The notes: generated by a model not told the origin, from the sequence alone. Shown: positions 11,599 to 22,807, counted from the stretch's first letter. The stretch: DNA of 64,000 nt from Prunus persica (GCF_000346465.2 NC_034009.1:23490225-23554224), one strand, 5' to 3'. A program made the numbers and translations.

Positions 11599-13206
11599 AT
11601 AGTTTGAAATATCAAGACTCATAGAAAGATTAAAACAAAGTTCTCAATATTTTATGAATTATATCAAACCCATAAATAAATGAATTATAAACTAATCGAA
11701 GTCAAATGTCATATATTACCAAAAAAAAAAAAAAAAGAATCAGCACAAGGAATATTTTTGCAGAAAAATAAAAAAAATTGAAAATGAATTTCCTTTATTC
11801 TTTTTACAAATTTTAGTCATAAAGGGGGACCAATATTTGTTTTATGGCATTGTAGGGTGCACGCATAGGGATGCGTGTGAAGGTAACTTAATATATTTCG
11901 TATAAAAGATGGAAAAAAGATGCTGCTTGGACGGGGGATGGGTAAATGGGTCCTAACCCATAGGCCCATATTGGTCCACTGCCCTTTGGAATCTATTAAC
12001 TAATATATCATGTGCCTTATCTTGGTGTTCCATCGGTGATTGAAAATTGAAAAAGAATATTTTTGGTTGAATTGGGGAAGGGCATTTTGGTAATCGGGGT
12101 GATGTTATGGCTCGTGGGGGTGGGTGAGGGAATAAAGGTCAGGGGCCTACTTGCCTCCAAAACGACGGGCACCCACGTCGGATTTAGGGTAACTGACAAA
12201 AATGCCACCTTCAAGCGATGCCCCATTTCAAGATTTCCTCAATCTTCTTGTCTCACTATTTTGGATCAGATGGAAATTTTAGGAGAAATCGTCTAAAGAA
12301 TCTCTTTTGTTGAAAAGACACTCCTATCCTTGTATTAACTGATTCTTACATAAACCGACGACGAATTACTCTAGTGAGTTTGTCCTAGCAATATTTTTAA
12401 TATTAGAGAAGTGAAAATTCAATTTCCAACATCTTCTAATATTAGAAAGAAAATAAATACCGCTAATGAAAAATAACTAGTAAATTTTTTATTTTTTGAA
12501 TAAAAATATCAAATCATGTTTAGGTATTAGTAGAAGGAGTCACTAATTTTCAATAAAAAATTGAGTCACTAGCTAAATTATATCAAATGTAGGTATTAGT
12601 ACAAGCAAAGACAGGGTTGGAATTTTTCACTCGGTTATAATTTATTTCTTTTCTCTATTATATGTGGGTGGCTAAGTGACTCTGTATAAGGAGTTGTTTG
12701 AAAGTAGTAAACTAATTCTTGCATAGATGGGGTAGGTTAATTGATGAATTTCCTAAAAAGATAACATCAAATTGACGTATTTTCCAAAAATTGTACTGAG
12801 CTAGATAGAGCCCATTCAAATCTAAGAGTGGCTCCATTCTTGACTAAAATGGTATAAATTTGATTGAAAAACTATTGTACAAATGATTCAAAACAGAAAA
12901 ATCATACAATTAAAGTGATTGAATTGGAAAAATTATAGAATATTACAGTAGTATAGCGAGGTGACCGTACTACCGTAGTATCCTATAATTACTCGATTGG
13001 TTGATTGAATTTGAAAATGAATTATGTTAAAGGCAATGGCAGAATGGTAGTATCTCTGATTTGCCAGGGTTGGTTATGGAACAATAAAAAAGGAAGTGGG
13101 GGTAACGTGGGCCGGTTGAGATTGTAGTTAAACGGGAGCCTCAAACATTGACGAATGAATTAAAGCCCGACTCCGTATGGAGAAGGGCAACCGCTTTCAC
13201 CCATAA
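11599..13206. other. Intergenic DNA, no gene recognised
   Basis: Only short, unsupported frames. Overlapping opposite-strand frames at 12017-12296 resemble no family and have no flanking signals. Confidence 0.5.
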
Positions 13207-13245
<39 letters not shown>

Positions 13246-13246
13246 T
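13207..13246. repeat. (ATT)n microsatellite
   Basis: About 13 uninterrupted ATT units. A shorter (ATT)n run occurs at about 13530-13552. Confidence 0.9.
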
Positions 13247-14990
13247 TTGAAGGACTGAATTATTTTCTTTATATATTTTTTTAAAAAAGAAGAAGAAATG
13301 AAAGGGGATGAGTTTGGGTTTCGTAAGGCAAATTGCGGCTGTGGTTTAAATTGTTGTTGTTGTTGGGGGGGTTGCCTTTTGAATTATAAGAGAGGTCAAA
13401 GGAGGTTGCGTGTGGGTTTTGAAGAGGGTTTGAAGGGGGTATAGAGAGAAACGTCAAAGCCTGCAATTATTGTGTTTTGAGTAAAATATGTTCTGCACTG
13501 GGAAAATGCCTTTCTGCTTTCCTCCTGCAATTATTATTATTATTATTATTAAATCCCTTTTTATTTTTGGTATTCATTTTGCGGTGTGGCTTGGTTTTCT
13601 TCCACTGCCTCACTCTTTTTACTTTTCTGGGAATTCATTCATCTTTTTTCAGGGTTGCCCTCATTTGAAGCATCCTAAGGGTTCTTACACACCATCCTAA
13701 TGGTTTTTTCAAATTTGATTTGGAGAAAAAAAGAAAACAACCCAATCAATAGGGTTACTTACAAGGAAAACCAAACCCTTGTGACAATTTAGGGTTTTCT
13801 TGCAATAAAATAGCAGCCTTTAAAGGCAATTAATTAATGAATAATTGAAAATGGAAACAGTATTAGCAACAGATTAATTATTTATTAGCTGGAAAGTGGA
13901 GCACCAAATAGAAAAAGGGCAGATGACGACGTGGATGAAGAAGAAATAGTGCTCTCCCCTCTCACTCTCTCACTTCCTTTATGTCAATCATTTTAGAATT
14001 ATGTATGCTTCCTTTTCTTTAATGTTTGCACATCATTTCCCATTTTCTAAGTGCTGTCTCATTACAACGACAGACTTCATTTTTTAAAAAATTATAATTA
14101 ATTATGGAAACAAAACTTTATATTATACTCGGGGGTTTCGTAATGATCATGAAAAATTAATATATGCCTTTGTCCCAGAAGAAAATGGATGAGTGTGATA
14201 TCATATCATGCCATTAAAAATATAAGCAAGCAACCGGCGCTTGTGACATAGACTCTAGCCATGTTTGAGTACAAATTTATAAAATAGATGTGATGCATGG
14301 ATCCACAAGTAAACAAATACCCAATGAGACGAATTTCTAGAACAAGGTGTGAAGGATTAAACAAATTCAAAGTTGACCAAGCTCTATGTTTGTCTAATGA
14401 TGCCGATGCCTTCCAGAGGTCATTGCTTCTTACACATGCATTGCGCATAGACTCATCGGTTTAGCTCATTTTCTTCTTATTCAAGTCTCTCAACCAGCCA
14501 GCCCTGAAGCAAGCAAGCTATTAGATTAGTGTAAGCATCAAATTAGCCGTCTCTCAAGCCCTAGGGTTTGTATGATATGTGTAATTACGGAAGAGTTGAA
14601 TGAACAAAGATGACAATGATGTAGCAACATAATCACCCCTGTAATTTCAATGTCGTGATTAATTTTCCTAATTAGACTTGGCAAATGATTTCAGTGTGTA
14701 GTTTGCTTGTCCGCTTTCTTTCTTTTATGCTTTTACTTTTCTTGCCAACTTTCGTATCTTCAAGATTTGTCATGCACACTTGAAAGAAACTTCCTCAAAA
14801 GGCCCATCAAACGCAATGCTAGCAAAAGATCGGTGTCTTTGGGCATGTGTGATGTGAGCCAACTGGCCCACTTGATATCACCCCCATGTCATTACTTATT
14901 CTACGAAACTTACAAGAGTATATATTACATTGTCTTTTTAACTTTATTTTTTTCTTTCTTTCAAGAGGTTCTAAAACACTAAAAAAGAGA
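13247..14990. other. Intergenic DNA, no gene recognised
   Basis: Low-complexity T-rich stretches and short frames without family resemblance. Nothing beyond simple repeats is supported. Confidence 0.5.
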
Positions 14991-15008
14991 GATAAAAAAA
15001 AAAGTTAT

Positions 15009-15069
15009 TCCGCTGCCGGGATTCGAACCCGGATTAATCAAATTCCAATTCAATTTGTGCTACAGCGGA
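15009..15069 (-). ncRNA. tRNA-like gene or pseudogene lacking a D-arm
   Basis: On the minus strand a 61-nt segment has a perfect 7-bp acceptor stem (TCCGCTG/CAGCGGA) followed by A. It has a perfect T-arm CCGGG-TTCGAAT-CCCGG and an anticodon-like hairpin CAAATT-GAATTGG-AATTTG with a 7-nt loop (would-be anticodon ATT). Only TAGCA lies where the D-arm should be. The B box GGTTCGAATCC is intact and a T10 run (14994-15003) follows as a Pol III terminator. The acceptor and T-arm most resemble plant tRNA-Glu. A deleted tRNA-Glu pseudogene is the simplest reading; a SINE head is another. The paired stems are seen directly; transcription is unknown. Confidence 0.55.
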
Positions 15070-15150
15070 TTGTTGATATTTCCCTTCAAGAAATATTATT
15101 TATTGTGTTAATCTGGGCCACTCCAGCCCAGCCAGAATTGTGAACGTATT

Positions 15151-15155
15151 GTATG
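15151..15155. repeat. Target-site duplication, left (GTATG)
   Basis: GTATG directly precedes the left LTR and recurs directly after the right LTR at 20316-20320. Confidence 0.88.
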
Positions 15156-15369
15156 TGTAAAGAATGTTTAGTTGGAAGGTTTTGGTATATTGTCAATAGT
15201 AGAGTACAGCAAAATATATACTACCAATATTACAGAATCTCCATAGCGTGATCCCCAATCCTAGGGATTGATTTGGATCTGTCTACCTATATCAAGTAAC
15301 TACTCTATGTATGGTTATAATTAACATATTACAATAATAACATATCAATTACAATATATTATTCTAATA
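15156..15369 (-). repeat. 3' LTR of the intact Copia
   Basis: 214 bp, identical to 20102-20315. It is bordered on the inner side by the polypurine tract. Confidence 0.94.
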
Positions 15370-15378
15370 CTCCCCCTC
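15370..15378 (-). promoter_or_regulatory. Polypurine tract of the intact Copia
   Basis: GAGGGGGAG on the minus strand, the primer site for plus-strand DNA synthesis. The polyprotein stop codon (15377-15379) overlaps it. Confidence 0.85.
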
Positions 15379-18300
15379 AAGTTGGAGAGTGAATGTCATG
15401 AAGTCCCAACTTGCTGCTTAATCTGGTATAGTCGTTCTTTCCCAAAGGCTTCGTAAAAATGTCTGCTAACTGAGCGTGGGAAGGGACATATGAAGGAGTG
15501 ATCAGTCCGGCAAGCAGCTTTTCTCGAACGATGTGACAATCAATCTCAATATGTTTGGTGCGCTCGTGGAATACAGGGTTCGCAGCAATATATAAAGCAG
15601 CTTGATTGTCACAATATAATGGAGCCGGGTTCACCTGAGGGACTTTCAGATCATGTAGTATGTATCGTAGCCAAGTGAGTTCCAAACAAGCGTTTGCCAT
15701 GGCTCGGTACTCTGCTTCTGCGGATGAACGAGAAACATGTTGTTGCTTTTTGGATTTCCATGAGATGAGAGAATTTCCCAGAAAAATACAAAAACCTGTG
15801 ACAGATTGTCTTGTGGTACGGCATCCGGCATGGTCTGAATCACAGTAAGCTCTCAAAGCAAGATTGTTTGATGCAGGAAATAATAAGCCTTGACCTGGAG
15901 AATTTTTGATGAATCTGAGAACACGGAGTGCTGCATCCCAATGTGGTTTTCTAGGCTCATGCATGAATTGACTCAATGTCCGAACTGAATATACTATGTC
16001 GGGCCTTGTTACAGTGAGGTAGATCAAGCGTCCCACTAACCGTCGGTATTTCATAGGATCATTGAGTAAAGCTCCATCTGTGGGTGTGAGTCTGAGATTT
16101 TGCTCCATTGGAAACTTATCTGGACGAGCGCCTAAGAGACCCGCATCTTGTAATATGTCCAAAGCATATTTCCTTTGAGACATGTAAATACCTTTCTTGG
16201 AACGAGAGAACTCAATACCCAAGAAGTATTTTAAATCACCAAGGTCCTTGATGCGAAAATGCTTGAGGAGAAAAGATTTGAGATGCTCCATTTCTTGCAA
16301 ATCATTCCCTATGAGAAGTATGTCATCCACATAAATAAGAATAGCTGTAAAAGAATTATTTCGAACCTTGGTGAACAAGGAGTAATCGGATTTTGACTGC
16401 TGAAAGCCTGCCTGTTGAATAGCACCAGAAAATTTGGAAAACCAGTTCCTGGAAGCCTGTTTAAGTCCATAAAGGGACTTATTGAGCCGACATACAGTAT
16501 TCCCCCCTTGTCGGCGAAGTCCGGGAGGAAGGTCCATGTACACGACTTCGTGCAAATCGCCATGGAGGAAGGCATTCTGAACATCTAATTGATGGATGAA
16601 CCAATTACGAGCAGCGGCAACAGTGAGAAGACAACGCAATGTGGTGAGTTTGGCTGTAGGAGAGAATGTTTCCTGGTAATCAATGCCTTCCACTTGTGTG
16701 TAGCCCTTGGCCACAAGCCGGGCTTTGTAACGATCAATGGTGCCATCAGATTTATATTTGAGTTTGAAAACCCATTTACAACCAATGGGTTTGTGTCCAG
16801 GTGGCAACGGGACAAGAGTCCATGTATTGTTTTGTGCCAAAGCATCTAATTCTGTTTGCATGGCCTGCTGCCAATTGGGATCAAGGATGGCTTGAGCATA
16901 ACTGGTGGGTTCAGTGGTGCCTGAAATGTTAACTAAAAAGGAATAATGGGGGGATGAAATGCGAGAATAAGACAAGAAATGAGAGAGTGGGTATTTTGTA
17001 CCTGTAACAGCAGATGGCGACCGGGCAGATGAAGAGGCATGGTTGGACATGTGGTAATGTTGGTGCCATGCGGGAGCCTGCCTTGGACGAGTGGAATGAC
17101 GTGTTGGAGCCATGGGAGATGAATGAGGTGAACCAAGTAATGTTGGTTCAGATGGAAAATGAAGAAGTGGCAAGGTGTGGTCAGATGAATGGGAGATAGG
17201 TGGAGTGTTGGGAACCACTTGACTGGTGGTGGCGGGGTGAGGTTGTGGAGAGGAAGGAGTGATGCTGGTAGGTTCTACAAGGGAGGCATCAAGAGGTGGA
17301 CATGTGGTGTCATGGGTAGGTGTGTTAATGCTAGTTGGGATTGGGATGGCAGGAGGTGGACACGTGATGTCATTGGGTGATGAAATGGGATTTATAGAAA
17401 GTGGTGGTTCAATGTCAAAAATTGGGTTAGGAATAATAGGAGTGGAGGAAGCAGGTTGAGGTGGGATAGTGGAGAAAGGAAAAATATGTTCATGGAACTG
17501 AACATCTCTATTAACTAAAAATTTGGAGGTGTGCAGATCAAAAAGTTTGTAGCCCTTTTGTCCCATTGGATAGCCAACAAAAATACAAGGTGTGGCACGA
17601 GCATCAAATTTTTGTAGGGGATGAGTCACAGTAGCATAACAAAGGCACCCAAAAACTCTAAGATGGTTAAGGGTTGGTGGCTGGTGATAGAGCAACTCAA
17701 AAGGAGATTTATTGGACAATAATGGAGTGGGCAAACGATTGATGAGATAGACAGCAGTTAAAACACACTCCCCCCAAAAAATGAGAGGTAAATTGGCTTG
17801 GAAACGTAGAGCACGGGCAACATTGAGAATATGACGATGTTTGCGCTCAACAACTCCATTTTGTTGTGGAGTGTGAACACAGGATCGTTGATGTGCAATT
17901 CCATTGGTTTGCAAAAACTCTTTCATGGATAAAAATTCTGAACCATTGTCAGTGCGAATGGCTTTAACATTGAAATTGAATTGAGTTTTGACAAAAGTAA
18001 AAAAATATTTTAGAAGAGTTTGTGTTTCAGATTTGTGAACCATCAAGAAAAGCCAAGTGCATCGAGTAAAGTCATCAACAATTGTAAGAAAAAAACGAGC
18101 TCCCGAATGAGAGGCTATTTTATGTGGACCCCAAATGTCACAATGTAATAAGTCAAATGCTGAACGCGATGAAATAGAACTTAGTGGAAAAGGAATTCTT
18201 GTTTGTTTAGCCATATGACAAATGCCACAATTATTGTCAACAGAAACAATTTTTGAAGGAAGCAATGAAGAAAGTAATTGAAACCGAGCAGGTGAAGGGT

Positions 18301-20080
18301 GTCCGAGACGAAGGTGCCATAAATTGGAGGTTTGTGAAACTTGACAGGAAACAGGTATCCTTGGCAAAGGCGACATGTAATAGAGACCACCACGTTGTTT
18401 ACCCATACCAATCATCTTCCCGGTAGCCAAGTCCTGTAAGACACAAAATGTGGGAAACAAAATAACACAACAATTGAGTGAGTCGGTAATTTTACTGGCT
18501 GACATTAAATTCAAGTGAAAGGAAGGAACACACAAAACATTATCTAAGGTGATGGTGTTATTGAAAGGAATTGTGCCAACTGAAGTAATTGGTGCGGAAG
18601 AACCGGTGGGTAAGTTAACAATGGGAGTGTGAGATGGTTGCGTTTTTGTGAAAAGTGTAGAATCAGATGTAATATGATCTGTAGCCCCGCTATCCAAAAT
18701 CCAAGGTTTGCTAGAAACAGAATTAATTGAAGGAACAGTAAAGGTGGACAGACCTGCTGCATTCACAAATGCATGGTTATTACCAGAGGATGATGCATTG
18801 GTGTTGACTAGTGACATGGCTGTGGCCAATTGTTGATATTGGTTAGAAGTAAGTCCACTCAAGAAGGTTTGAGCTGAAAAGTCTGGAGCTTGAATTGGGT
18901 TTTGTGAAGGCTGTGTGACACTTGAAGAGCCAACTTGCTGTGCAGCGTGTGCGGATGGGAAGGATGAGCCCGCATGTGGAACAAACCCATGTGATCGCTG
19001 CGTGAAGGTGCGCGTGTTACTACCTGAGAAACCAGAATTTCTGCGTGAGTTTGTACCTCGATTGGGCCCTTGGTTTTCATTCCTGGCATGATTTCCTTGT
19101 CCGCTTGATGTGTAGGTTCCGTCCTTGAAACGGCAAGTGTCTTCCGTATGTCCGTTTCGATTACAAAAATTGCAATGGAATTTTAATTGCCTGCAATCTG
19201 CAATTACATGACCATTGCGATCACAATGATCACAATGTTTATTTTTGGAATTGTTTGGACGGCTTTGGATAGCTGCAGCAATAGAAAAGTTCTCGGTTGT
19301 TCCCGATGTCATCTGTCGTTGTGTTTCATCTTGAATGACAAGTGAATAAGCTTGACGGACTTTGGGCAATGGTGTTATCATGAGGATGTTGCTGCGAACG
19401 CCACTGAATGTGTCATTAAGGCCCATGAGAAATTGCATCATCTTATCTTCTTCTCTTTCTTCGTTGTGTGCTTTCATCTCATTGCAAGTGAGAGGAGTTC
19501 TGTATGTTTCTAATTCGTCCCAAAGGCCTTTGAGTTTTGTGAAATAGGCTGAGACTGTCATGGTGCCCTGTGTGAGAGAGGCGATGGACTTCTGAATCTG
19601 ATAAATTGTTGGCGCATTTTTTTGTGAGAATTGGTCTTTGAAATCTTCCCATACTTGATGAGCGGTCTTGGCGTGGACAACCCCTTTGGCTAGATCGGGT
19701 TCCACGGAGTGAGCAAGCCATGATAAAATCATACTGTTGCATTGATTCCAAAGAGCATATTCTGTGGGGTTTTCTGTTTCTGATGGCGGCTTAATGGATC
19801 CATTGACAAAGCCAATTTTGTTCTTGGCTGTGAGGGCATGAATCATGGATTTATTCCAAGATGGATAATTGGCGCCGTTCAATTTTGTTGGAACGAGCAT
19901 ATGACTAGGGTGGTCTGAAGAATGAACATAGTATGGATTTGATGTATCCATACTAGAATTGCTGTTGCTATTGCTTGAATTTTTGGAATTGGATTTCTTG
20001 TTTTCTGGTGTTTGTTCTTTGTCTGACATGGTGGTTGCAGGTTCGCTGGAGGGTTTTGAAAAGGTTAGGAAATCAGGCAC
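15377..20080 (-). CDS. Copia Gag-Pol polyprotein, uninterrupted
   Basis: 1567 residues in one frame. Gag: a UBN2-type capsid region (about residues 60-260) and two zinc knuckles of form C-x2-C-x3-GH-x4-C near 280-315. Protease: active-site motif LDSGATDH near 463. Integrase: the HHCC region from LWHLRLGH (about 590), then the DDE core with DIWGP, TDNGSEF and NGVVERKH (about 643, 712, 743). Reverse transcriptase: GCKWVFKLKYK near 1103 and YVDDILL near 1252. RNase H: CDSDHAG near 1410, SAEAEYRA and CDNQAAL near 1490. All catalytic residues looked for are present and there is no stop or frameshift. Translation could start at Met1 (20080) or Met18 (20029). A single frame for gag and pol is normal for Copia. 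The C-terminus runs straight into the polypurine tract. Confidence 0.95.
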   Translation of the reverse strand: MPDFLTFSKPSSEPATTMSDKEQTPENKKSNSKNSSNSNSNSSMDTSNPYYVHSSDHPSHMLVPTKLNGANYPSWNKSMIHALTAKNKIGFVNGSIKPPSETENPTEYALWNQCNSMILSWLAHSVEPDLAKGVVHAKTAHQVWEDFKDQFSQKNAPTIYQIQKSIASLTQGTMTVSAYFTKLKGLWDELETYRTPLTCNEMKAHNEEREEDKMMQFLMGLNDTFSGVRSNILMITPLPKVRQAYSLVIQDETQRQMTSGTTENFSIAAAIQSRPNNSKNKHCDHCDRNGHVIADCRQLKFHCNFCNRNGHTEDTCRFKDGTYTSSGQGNHARNENQGPNRGTNSRRNSGFSGSNTRTFTQRSHGFVPHAGSSFPSAHAAQQVGSSSVTQPSQNPIQAPDFSAQTFLSGLTSNQYQQLATAMSLVNTNASSSGNNHAFVNAAGLSTFTVPSINSVSSKPWILDSGATDHITSDSTLFTKTQPSHTPIVNLPTGSSAPITSVGTIPFNNTITLDNVLCVPSFHLNLMSASKITDSLNCCVILFPTFCVLQDLATGKMIGMGKQRGGLYYMSPLPRIPVSCQVSQTSNLWHLRLGHPSPARFQLLSSLLPSKIVSVDNNCGICHMAKQTRIPFPLSSISSRSAFDLLHCDIWGPHKIASHSGARFFLTIVDDFTRCTWLFLMVHKSETQTLLKYFFTFVKTQFNFNVKAIRTDNGSEFLSMKEFLQTNGIAHQRSCVHTPQQNGVVERKHRHILNVARALRFQANLPLIFWGECVLTAVYLINRLPTPLLSNKSPFELLYHQPPTLNHLRVFGCLCYATVTHPLQKFDARATPCIFVGYPMGQKGYKLFDLHTSKFLVNRDVQFHEHIFPFSTIPPQPASSTPIIPNPIFDIEPPLSINPISSPNDITCPPPAIPIPTSINTPTHDTTCPPLDASLVEPTSITPSSPQPHPATTSQVVPNTPPISHSSDHTLPLLHFPSEPTLLGSPHSSPMAPTRHSTRPRQAPAWHQHYHMSNHASSSARSPSAVTGTKYPLSHFLSYSRISSPHYSFLVNISGTTEPTSYAQAILDPNWQQAMQTELDALAQNNTWTLVPLPPGHKPIGCKWVFKLKYKSDGTIDRYKARLVAKGYTQVEGIDYQETFSPTAKLTTLRCLLTVAAARNWFIHQLDVQNAFLHGDLHEVVYMDLPPGLRRQGGNTVCRLNKSLYGLKQASRNWFSKFSGAIQQAGFQQSKSDYSLFTKVRNNSFTAILIYVDDILLIGNDLQEMEHLKSFLLKHFRIKDLGDLKYFLGIEFSRSKKGIYMSQRKYALDILQDAGLLGARPDKFPMEQNLRLTPTDGALLNDPMKYRRLVGRLIYLTVTRPDIVYSVRTLSQFMHEPRKPHWDAALRVLRFIKNSPGQGLLFPASNNLALRAYCDSDHAGCRTTRQSVTGFCIFLGNSLISWKSKKQQHVSRSSAEAEYRAMANACLELTWLRYILHDLKVPQVNPAPLYCDNQAALYIAANPVFHERTKHIEIDCHIVREKLLAGLITPSYVPSHAQLADIFTKPLGKNDYTRLSSKLGLHDIHSPT

Positions 20081-20089
20081 TAGGGCGCA

Positions 20090-20101
20090 GCTCTGATACC
20101 A
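20090..20101 (-). promoter_or_regulatory. Primer-binding site of the intact Copia
   Basis: TGGTATCAGAGC on the minus strand directly follows the 5' LTR and is complementary to the 3' end of plant initiator tRNA-Met, the usual primer for Copia elements. Confidence 0.88.
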
Positions 20102-20315
20102 TGTAAAGAATGTTTAGTTGGAAGGTTTTGGTATATTGTCAATAGTAGAGTACAGCAAAATATATACTACCAATATTACAGAATCTCCATAGCGTGATCC
20201 CCAATCCTAGGGATTGATTTGGATCTGTCTACCTATATCAAGTAACTACTCTATGTATGGTTATAATTAACATATTACAATAATAACATATCAATTACAA
20301 TATATTATTCTAATA
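20102..20315 (-). repeat. 5' LTR of the intact Copia
   Basis: 214 bp, identical to 15156-15369. It is followed on the outer side by the GTATG duplication (20316-20320). Confidence 0.94.
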
Positions 20316-20704
20316 GTATGGGTTGGGCTAGACATGGTAAAACTTTAGCTGAATTAATATAATTAATTCTGGGTTGGGCTCCAAAAGTGTAAAGTCTGCT
20401 ATTATGGTATCTAATGAGATGGAAATTAAAAATTTATTTATGAAATTTTGTTGATGATTTGAACTCCAAACTCATCTTCCATTTGAGAAACCATTTGGAT
20501 ACAACTAAAAACTAGGGTTTTGTCAGTAAAAAACTGTTACTCTATACACAAGATTTTCATCTGGTTCTGGCTGGCCATGTTAATGATGATGGCCCTCAAA
20601 AGTTGTATCTACTCTGGCATAACCTCTACTAGGAAAGCAAGTTCAAGTTCCTGCTCTGAGAAGAAATGAGCTACCCTTCCTTTTTAGGATGATATTGGGT
20701 AGTT

Positions 20705-20849
20705 CTACACGAAAACTGCCTCTGCGATCTCTGGAACAAGGTCAACAATCACTCCCTCCACGCCCATTAGAATTTGCATGTACACAGCCTCTGCCACATT
20801 GCTGCAAGAACCACCAACATATCTTCATTATTAATTGGACAAGTTTCTG

Positions 20850-20880
<31 letters not shown>

Positions 20881-22675
20881 ATTAAAAAAACTAATGAAAA
20901 ACTCAGAAAAACGGCTTACTTTAATTGTCCATAGGTTATAATGCCAAGTTTGGCCTCTTTGATCCTGGTCACTGCTCCTGGATTTCTGAAGATAGCTTTT
21001 ACTTCTGATACAATTCCGTGCAAACCGCCCCGCAAGCAAACCTTAATGGCCTCTTCCATCGAATTCCTTCGAACATCCGCGTAAATTTCAGACCCTCCAT
21101 TTGTGAGGAAATATACCTGGATCACATACATTACAGCTTCAAAAAGTAAGCCATTGAAAATCATTCAATCTTATGAAACATTTTCACGGAAGGCTTTCCA
21201 TTTAAGGCAGTCTATGGGGAAGTTTGGAATGTGATCTTACAGGGTATGTGCTCTGCAATTTTCTCATCAAAAGTGCAGCATCAGGTTGAAAGCTTGAAAA
21301 CAGAATTGGTCTGTCTTTGGCGAACTTATTTACCACCTGTTCAAAGAAAGTTCGGGAAATATTATCTGCTTAAAACAACAATATTAATTGCAGTGTGCTA
21401 TAAAACATGCTAAAGAAACATTCTTACCTGCAAGATCACTCGAAGAACATGCTCGAGTTTTTCCTCTTTGTAGACTATCTGATCATCAAACTTCAATTCT
21501 ATATTGAAACCCTTGGAACGTTCAACTTTCTCGAACACCTCTTGCAATGTGCATAGGGAGTCATCCTTTTCTACCTTCCACTCAAAAATTCTTCCATCTT
21601 TTATTTTCCTAAGCATAGGCCTCTCAACCTGGATATGGGAATGAATGACCTGAATATTCATCCTAGACAGTATTCTACCTTCCATGCATCATGCATGCAT
21701 ATTATTTATCAATCTGAAAACAGGACAATCTCCAATTTTGATTACCTTTCCTGCCTCCTTCTGAGGTCCATAGGAAAGAAATTCCAGCAGAGTTATGTCT
21801 GTAACCCTTTGCTCCTTGAAAACACCCTGAAACCAAATTACAAATAGGATGAATATTCAGTATGGTATTAAAAAAATGAAATAAAAATAAAGAATTGATG
21901 GGATTAGAGCATTGGGAGATATATATAGAGAAGTAGAACTAACCTTGTCCTCAGCGCCAATAAAGTTGTCATGAAAAATGACTGGATAGTCATCTTTGGT
22001 CACCTACAAAAATAGCTTTTGTTTACAGTTTCTTCTAAAGGGTTTTTCACTCACCCAAATGTAAAAGTAAGAAAATGGAACAAAAGAACAGAAAAGAAAA
22101 AGAAGCAGAGCAATCAGTACCCTAAATTTGAATGAATAATTTAACATTGATTTTGTAGCCCCAAATTCCATGACAAGCCAAGGAACATGTGTTATAGTAA
22201 AATAAGAAAAGAACTGCAGCAAGATTGCTACTTTTAATGGATTGTTTTCTTTTGGGTGCCCCCATTAAGCACAACGATTATGCTTTTACCTGAACGTCAA
22301 ACTCGACGAAATCGATAGGGAATTTAGAGGCAGAATTGAAAGAGAGAATAGAGTTCTCTTTGATGCATTTGAGCCTTGTATCATAAGATTGTAGCATGTT
22401 CATCCCGCTGCCTCTGTGTCCCATCACCATGAACTTGGGCCATTCGTATCCACATATGGTTACTTCACCTTCATCTTTCACACCTATTCACAAAACCCAA
22501 GATCAAGATCAAAACCACTTTCTATTTTCATTTTTTATTTTGTTTGAATTCAAAGCAATTTGATTGAATGGTGATCACCCTGAGCCAAGCGTGAAGAATG
22601 GAGGGCCAATGCTGCATTTTCTGTGACTTGGTGGAGACTAGGAACGTTTAAGACATGCACGGCTCTGAGAGACAT
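20705..22675 (-). CDS. GDPD1: Glycerophosphodiester phosphodiesterase, GDPD1-like
   Basis: Eight coding exons (22675-22579, 22483-22290, 22003-21944, 21826-21746, 21628-21428, 21336-21241, 21116-20920, 20801-20705) keep frame and GT-AG borders throughout and give 340 residues. The GDPD TIM-barrel motifs are all visible: GHRGSGMNM, ENSILSFN, EFDVQVTKDDYPVIFHD, NIELK and FLTNGG, then the C-terminal NVAEAVYMQ with GVIVDL. The His and Asp/Glu residues that bind metal and cleave the substrate are kept. The enzyme hydrolyses glycerophosphodiesters to glycerol-3-phosphate and an alcohol; in Arabidopsis GDPD1 this is plastidic and helps recover phosphate under starvation. MSLRAVHV matches the Arabidopsis start. 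An in-frame upstream ATG at 22807 would add 44 residues and is judged less likely. The C-terminus is shorter than I recall for Arabidopsis GDPD1. Confidence 0.9.
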
Positions 22676-22807
22676 TTGCTCTTGCAAATTTGCGAACTTG
22701 CAAAATTGCAAGCAAGCTTTCGAATTCAAGAAATGAGGACGCTTAGAAAATTGGCACTTGGTCCACAGAACACACAAGCTTGGAAAGTGGTAGGGCGTAT
22801 TTAACAA

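Larger units (their letters stand above)
15156..20315 (-). mobile_element. Complete, recently inserted Copia LTR retrotransposon
   Basis: A 5160-bp Ty1/Copia element on the minus strand, with every part present. Two 214-bp LTRs (15156-15369 and 20102-20315) read identically base for base. The flanks are a 5-bp duplication GTATG. A primer site TGGTATCAGAGC for initiator tRNA-Met abuts the 5' LTR, and a polypurine tract GAGGGGGAG lies before the 3' LTR. One open frame covers gag to RNase H. On its own strand the LTR runs TA...CA instead of TG...CA. Identical LTRs imply insertion too recent for mutations to build up. Size and LTR length fit the Ale-like Copia lineages; that lineage call is inference. 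It lies about 390 bp downstream of the GDPD gene, on the same strand. Confidence 0.95.

Noticed and set aside
12017..12296. Overlapping frames on both strands
   Set aside because: Both are short, have no recognisable motif and no splice or promoter context.
16585..17459. Several frames on both strands within the intact Copia
   Set aside because: They are shadows of the 1567-codon polyprotein in other frames.
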